This document shows, in pieces, positions 23,667 to 24,358 of a DNA stretch of 24,358 nucleotides (its first letter is position 1; each line of letters begins with the position of its first letter). Under the pieces are notes generated by a model, which saw only the letters and a list, made by a program, of their open reading frames with translations, had not been told where the DNA came from and ran no database searches. This DNA comes from RGDT01 sp964630925 (GTDB lineage: Bacteria; Planctomycetota; Planctomycetia; Gemmatales; Gemmataceae), in the NCBI GenBank assembly GCA_964630925.1, contig CAZVZK010000151.1, forward strand, positions 1-24,358, in the 5' to 3' direction. The translations under genes were made by a program, and so were the position numbers.

Positions 23667-24317
23667 TCACCGCGTGTCGATTCGGGCTTTGGGCAGGTCG
23701 TGTTTGAGTTCTTTGACGCCGTCCTGGCTCACCTTCGTGCCCGCGAGTTGCAAGGATCCGAGCGACTTCAACACCTTCAGGTGGGCAAGCCCTGTGTCGG
23801 TAATTCGCGTCCCCACCAGGTTAAGGTGATCAAGCTTCTGCATCCCCTTGAGATGAACAAGGCCGGCGTCGGTGATCCGCGTCCTCTCCAGAAACAACAA
23901 CTTCATCTCCGTCATGCCCTTCAGGTTTTCCAGCCCCTTATCGGTGATCGGGGTCCGCTCAAGCTGGAGCCTGGTAAGCTTGGACAGGCCCTTGAGGTGT
24001 CCCAACCCCGCGTCGTTGATCTTGGTTCCTGACAGGGCGAGTACCTCCAGTCCCTCCATGCCCTTCAGGTTCGCCAACGCATCTCCGGTGACGGCGGTGT
24101 TGGAGAGATCGAGGAACTTCATCTTGGTCATCTTCCGCAGCGAGGCGATCCCCTTGCCCGTGATCTTCGTCTTGGAAAGGTGCATGGTCCGCATCTCGGT
24201 CAGTCCTTCGATGTGCGCCAGTCCCTCGTCCGTCACTGGGCAGAAGTTGAAGACGACCTTCTCCAACTTGCTCAGGCCTTTGAGGTGGACAAAGCCCGTC
24301 CCGTTAGGGTAGCGAGT
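23667..24317 (-). CDS. Leucine-rich-repeat protein, 5'-truncated
   Basis: About 216 codons of leftward frame encode roughly eight 24-residue repeats of the form K-T-x-I-T-D-x-G-L-x-H-L-K-G-M-x-x-L-x-x-L-x-L (for example RTRITDAGLVHLKGMQKL). It ends PKARIDTR with a stop at 23667-23669. Reading upstream, the repeats start in the middle of a repeat (GFVHLKGLSKLEKVVF) and reach an in-frame TAA at 24318-24320 with no ATG or GTG start or ribosome-binding site. A TTG at 24266 is the only start-like codon. The gene is therefore probably a fragment whose 5' end was lost or lies elsewhere. Positions 24318-24358 hold nothing I can identify. Confidence 0.75.
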   Translation of the reverse strand, partial: TRYPNGTGFVHLKGLSKLEKVVFNFCPVTDEGLAHIEGLTEMRTMHLSKTKITGKGIASLRKMTKMKFLDLSNTAVTGDALANLKGMEGLEVLALSGTKINDAGLGHLKGLSKLTRLQLERTPITDKGLENLKGMTEMKLLFLERTRITDAGLVHLKGMQKLDHLNLVGTRITDTGLAHLKVLKSLGSLQLAGTKVSQDGVKELKHDLPKARIDTR

Positions 24318-24358
24318 TTATTAACTGTCGCATTCGGCGGGCATGGCACGATAGTTCC

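Overview
The window is very GC-rich and densely coded. It most resembles a member of the Planctomycetota, probably family Gemmataceae. The pointers are a Tat-exported DUF1552 protein, a secreted tricorn-type protease, several leucine-rich-repeat (LRR) proteins, an Rpn-type PD-(D/E)XK nuclease, and a 252-residue protein of the 'MTEAEW...HVRGCW...LGKE' type that I associate with Gemmata-like genomes. This assignment is from recognition only; no search was run.

Layout. Positions 1-2726 are housekeeping: a partial exported protein (-), tRNA pseudouridine synthase truB (+), a methyltransferase-like protein (-) and an N-carbamoylputrescine amidase-like nitrilase (+). A near-perfect inverted repeat (2736-2948) separates these from two adjacent LRR genes. 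The second LRR gene is frameshifted, and its end runs into a fossil copy of the signal sequence of the next gene. That next gene encodes a Tat-lipoprotein FAD oxidoreductase (6885-8465). A hairpin-rich spacer follows, then the 1097-residue tricorn-like protease (8874-12167). A terminator hairpin separates the protease from a leftward block: a TIGR01777-type epimerase, a DUF1552 protein and an Rpn nuclease.

Positions 15650-17750 are a duplication graveyard. They hold a degenerate second copy of the DUF1552/Rpn junction and two 3' fragments of an amidohydrolase whose intact copy lies at 17751-19022. The intact Gemmataceae-type gene (16524-17282) sits between the fragments. The two amidohydrolase fragments share one breakpoint, so the truncated unit was itself copied.

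From 19532 to about 23590 everything is rightward and phage-like. It starts with a cysteine-rich GP88-family protein, a small helix-turn-helix-like protein and a small protein with a DUF488-like CHR motif; each of these three is followed by its own hairpin terminator. A long structured non-coding region follows (paired 20-bp inverted repeat, tandem operator-like repeats, a good promoter). Then comes a compact operon: DNA-binding protein, 72-residue ORF, winged-helix-like protein, terminase small subunit-like protein, and the start of a further gene. The phage block stops abruptly. No full terminase large subunit follows; a leftward, 5'-truncated LRR gene occupies the right end instead. The block is best read as a prophage remnant or phage-derived island.

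The most interesting candidates are the GP88-like protein, whose cysteine layout and alternating strand/helix pattern suggest an iron-sulphur or radical-SAM-like enzyme, together with its DUF488-like neighbour and the regulated non-coding region beside them. No CRISPR array, rRNA or tRNA was found.
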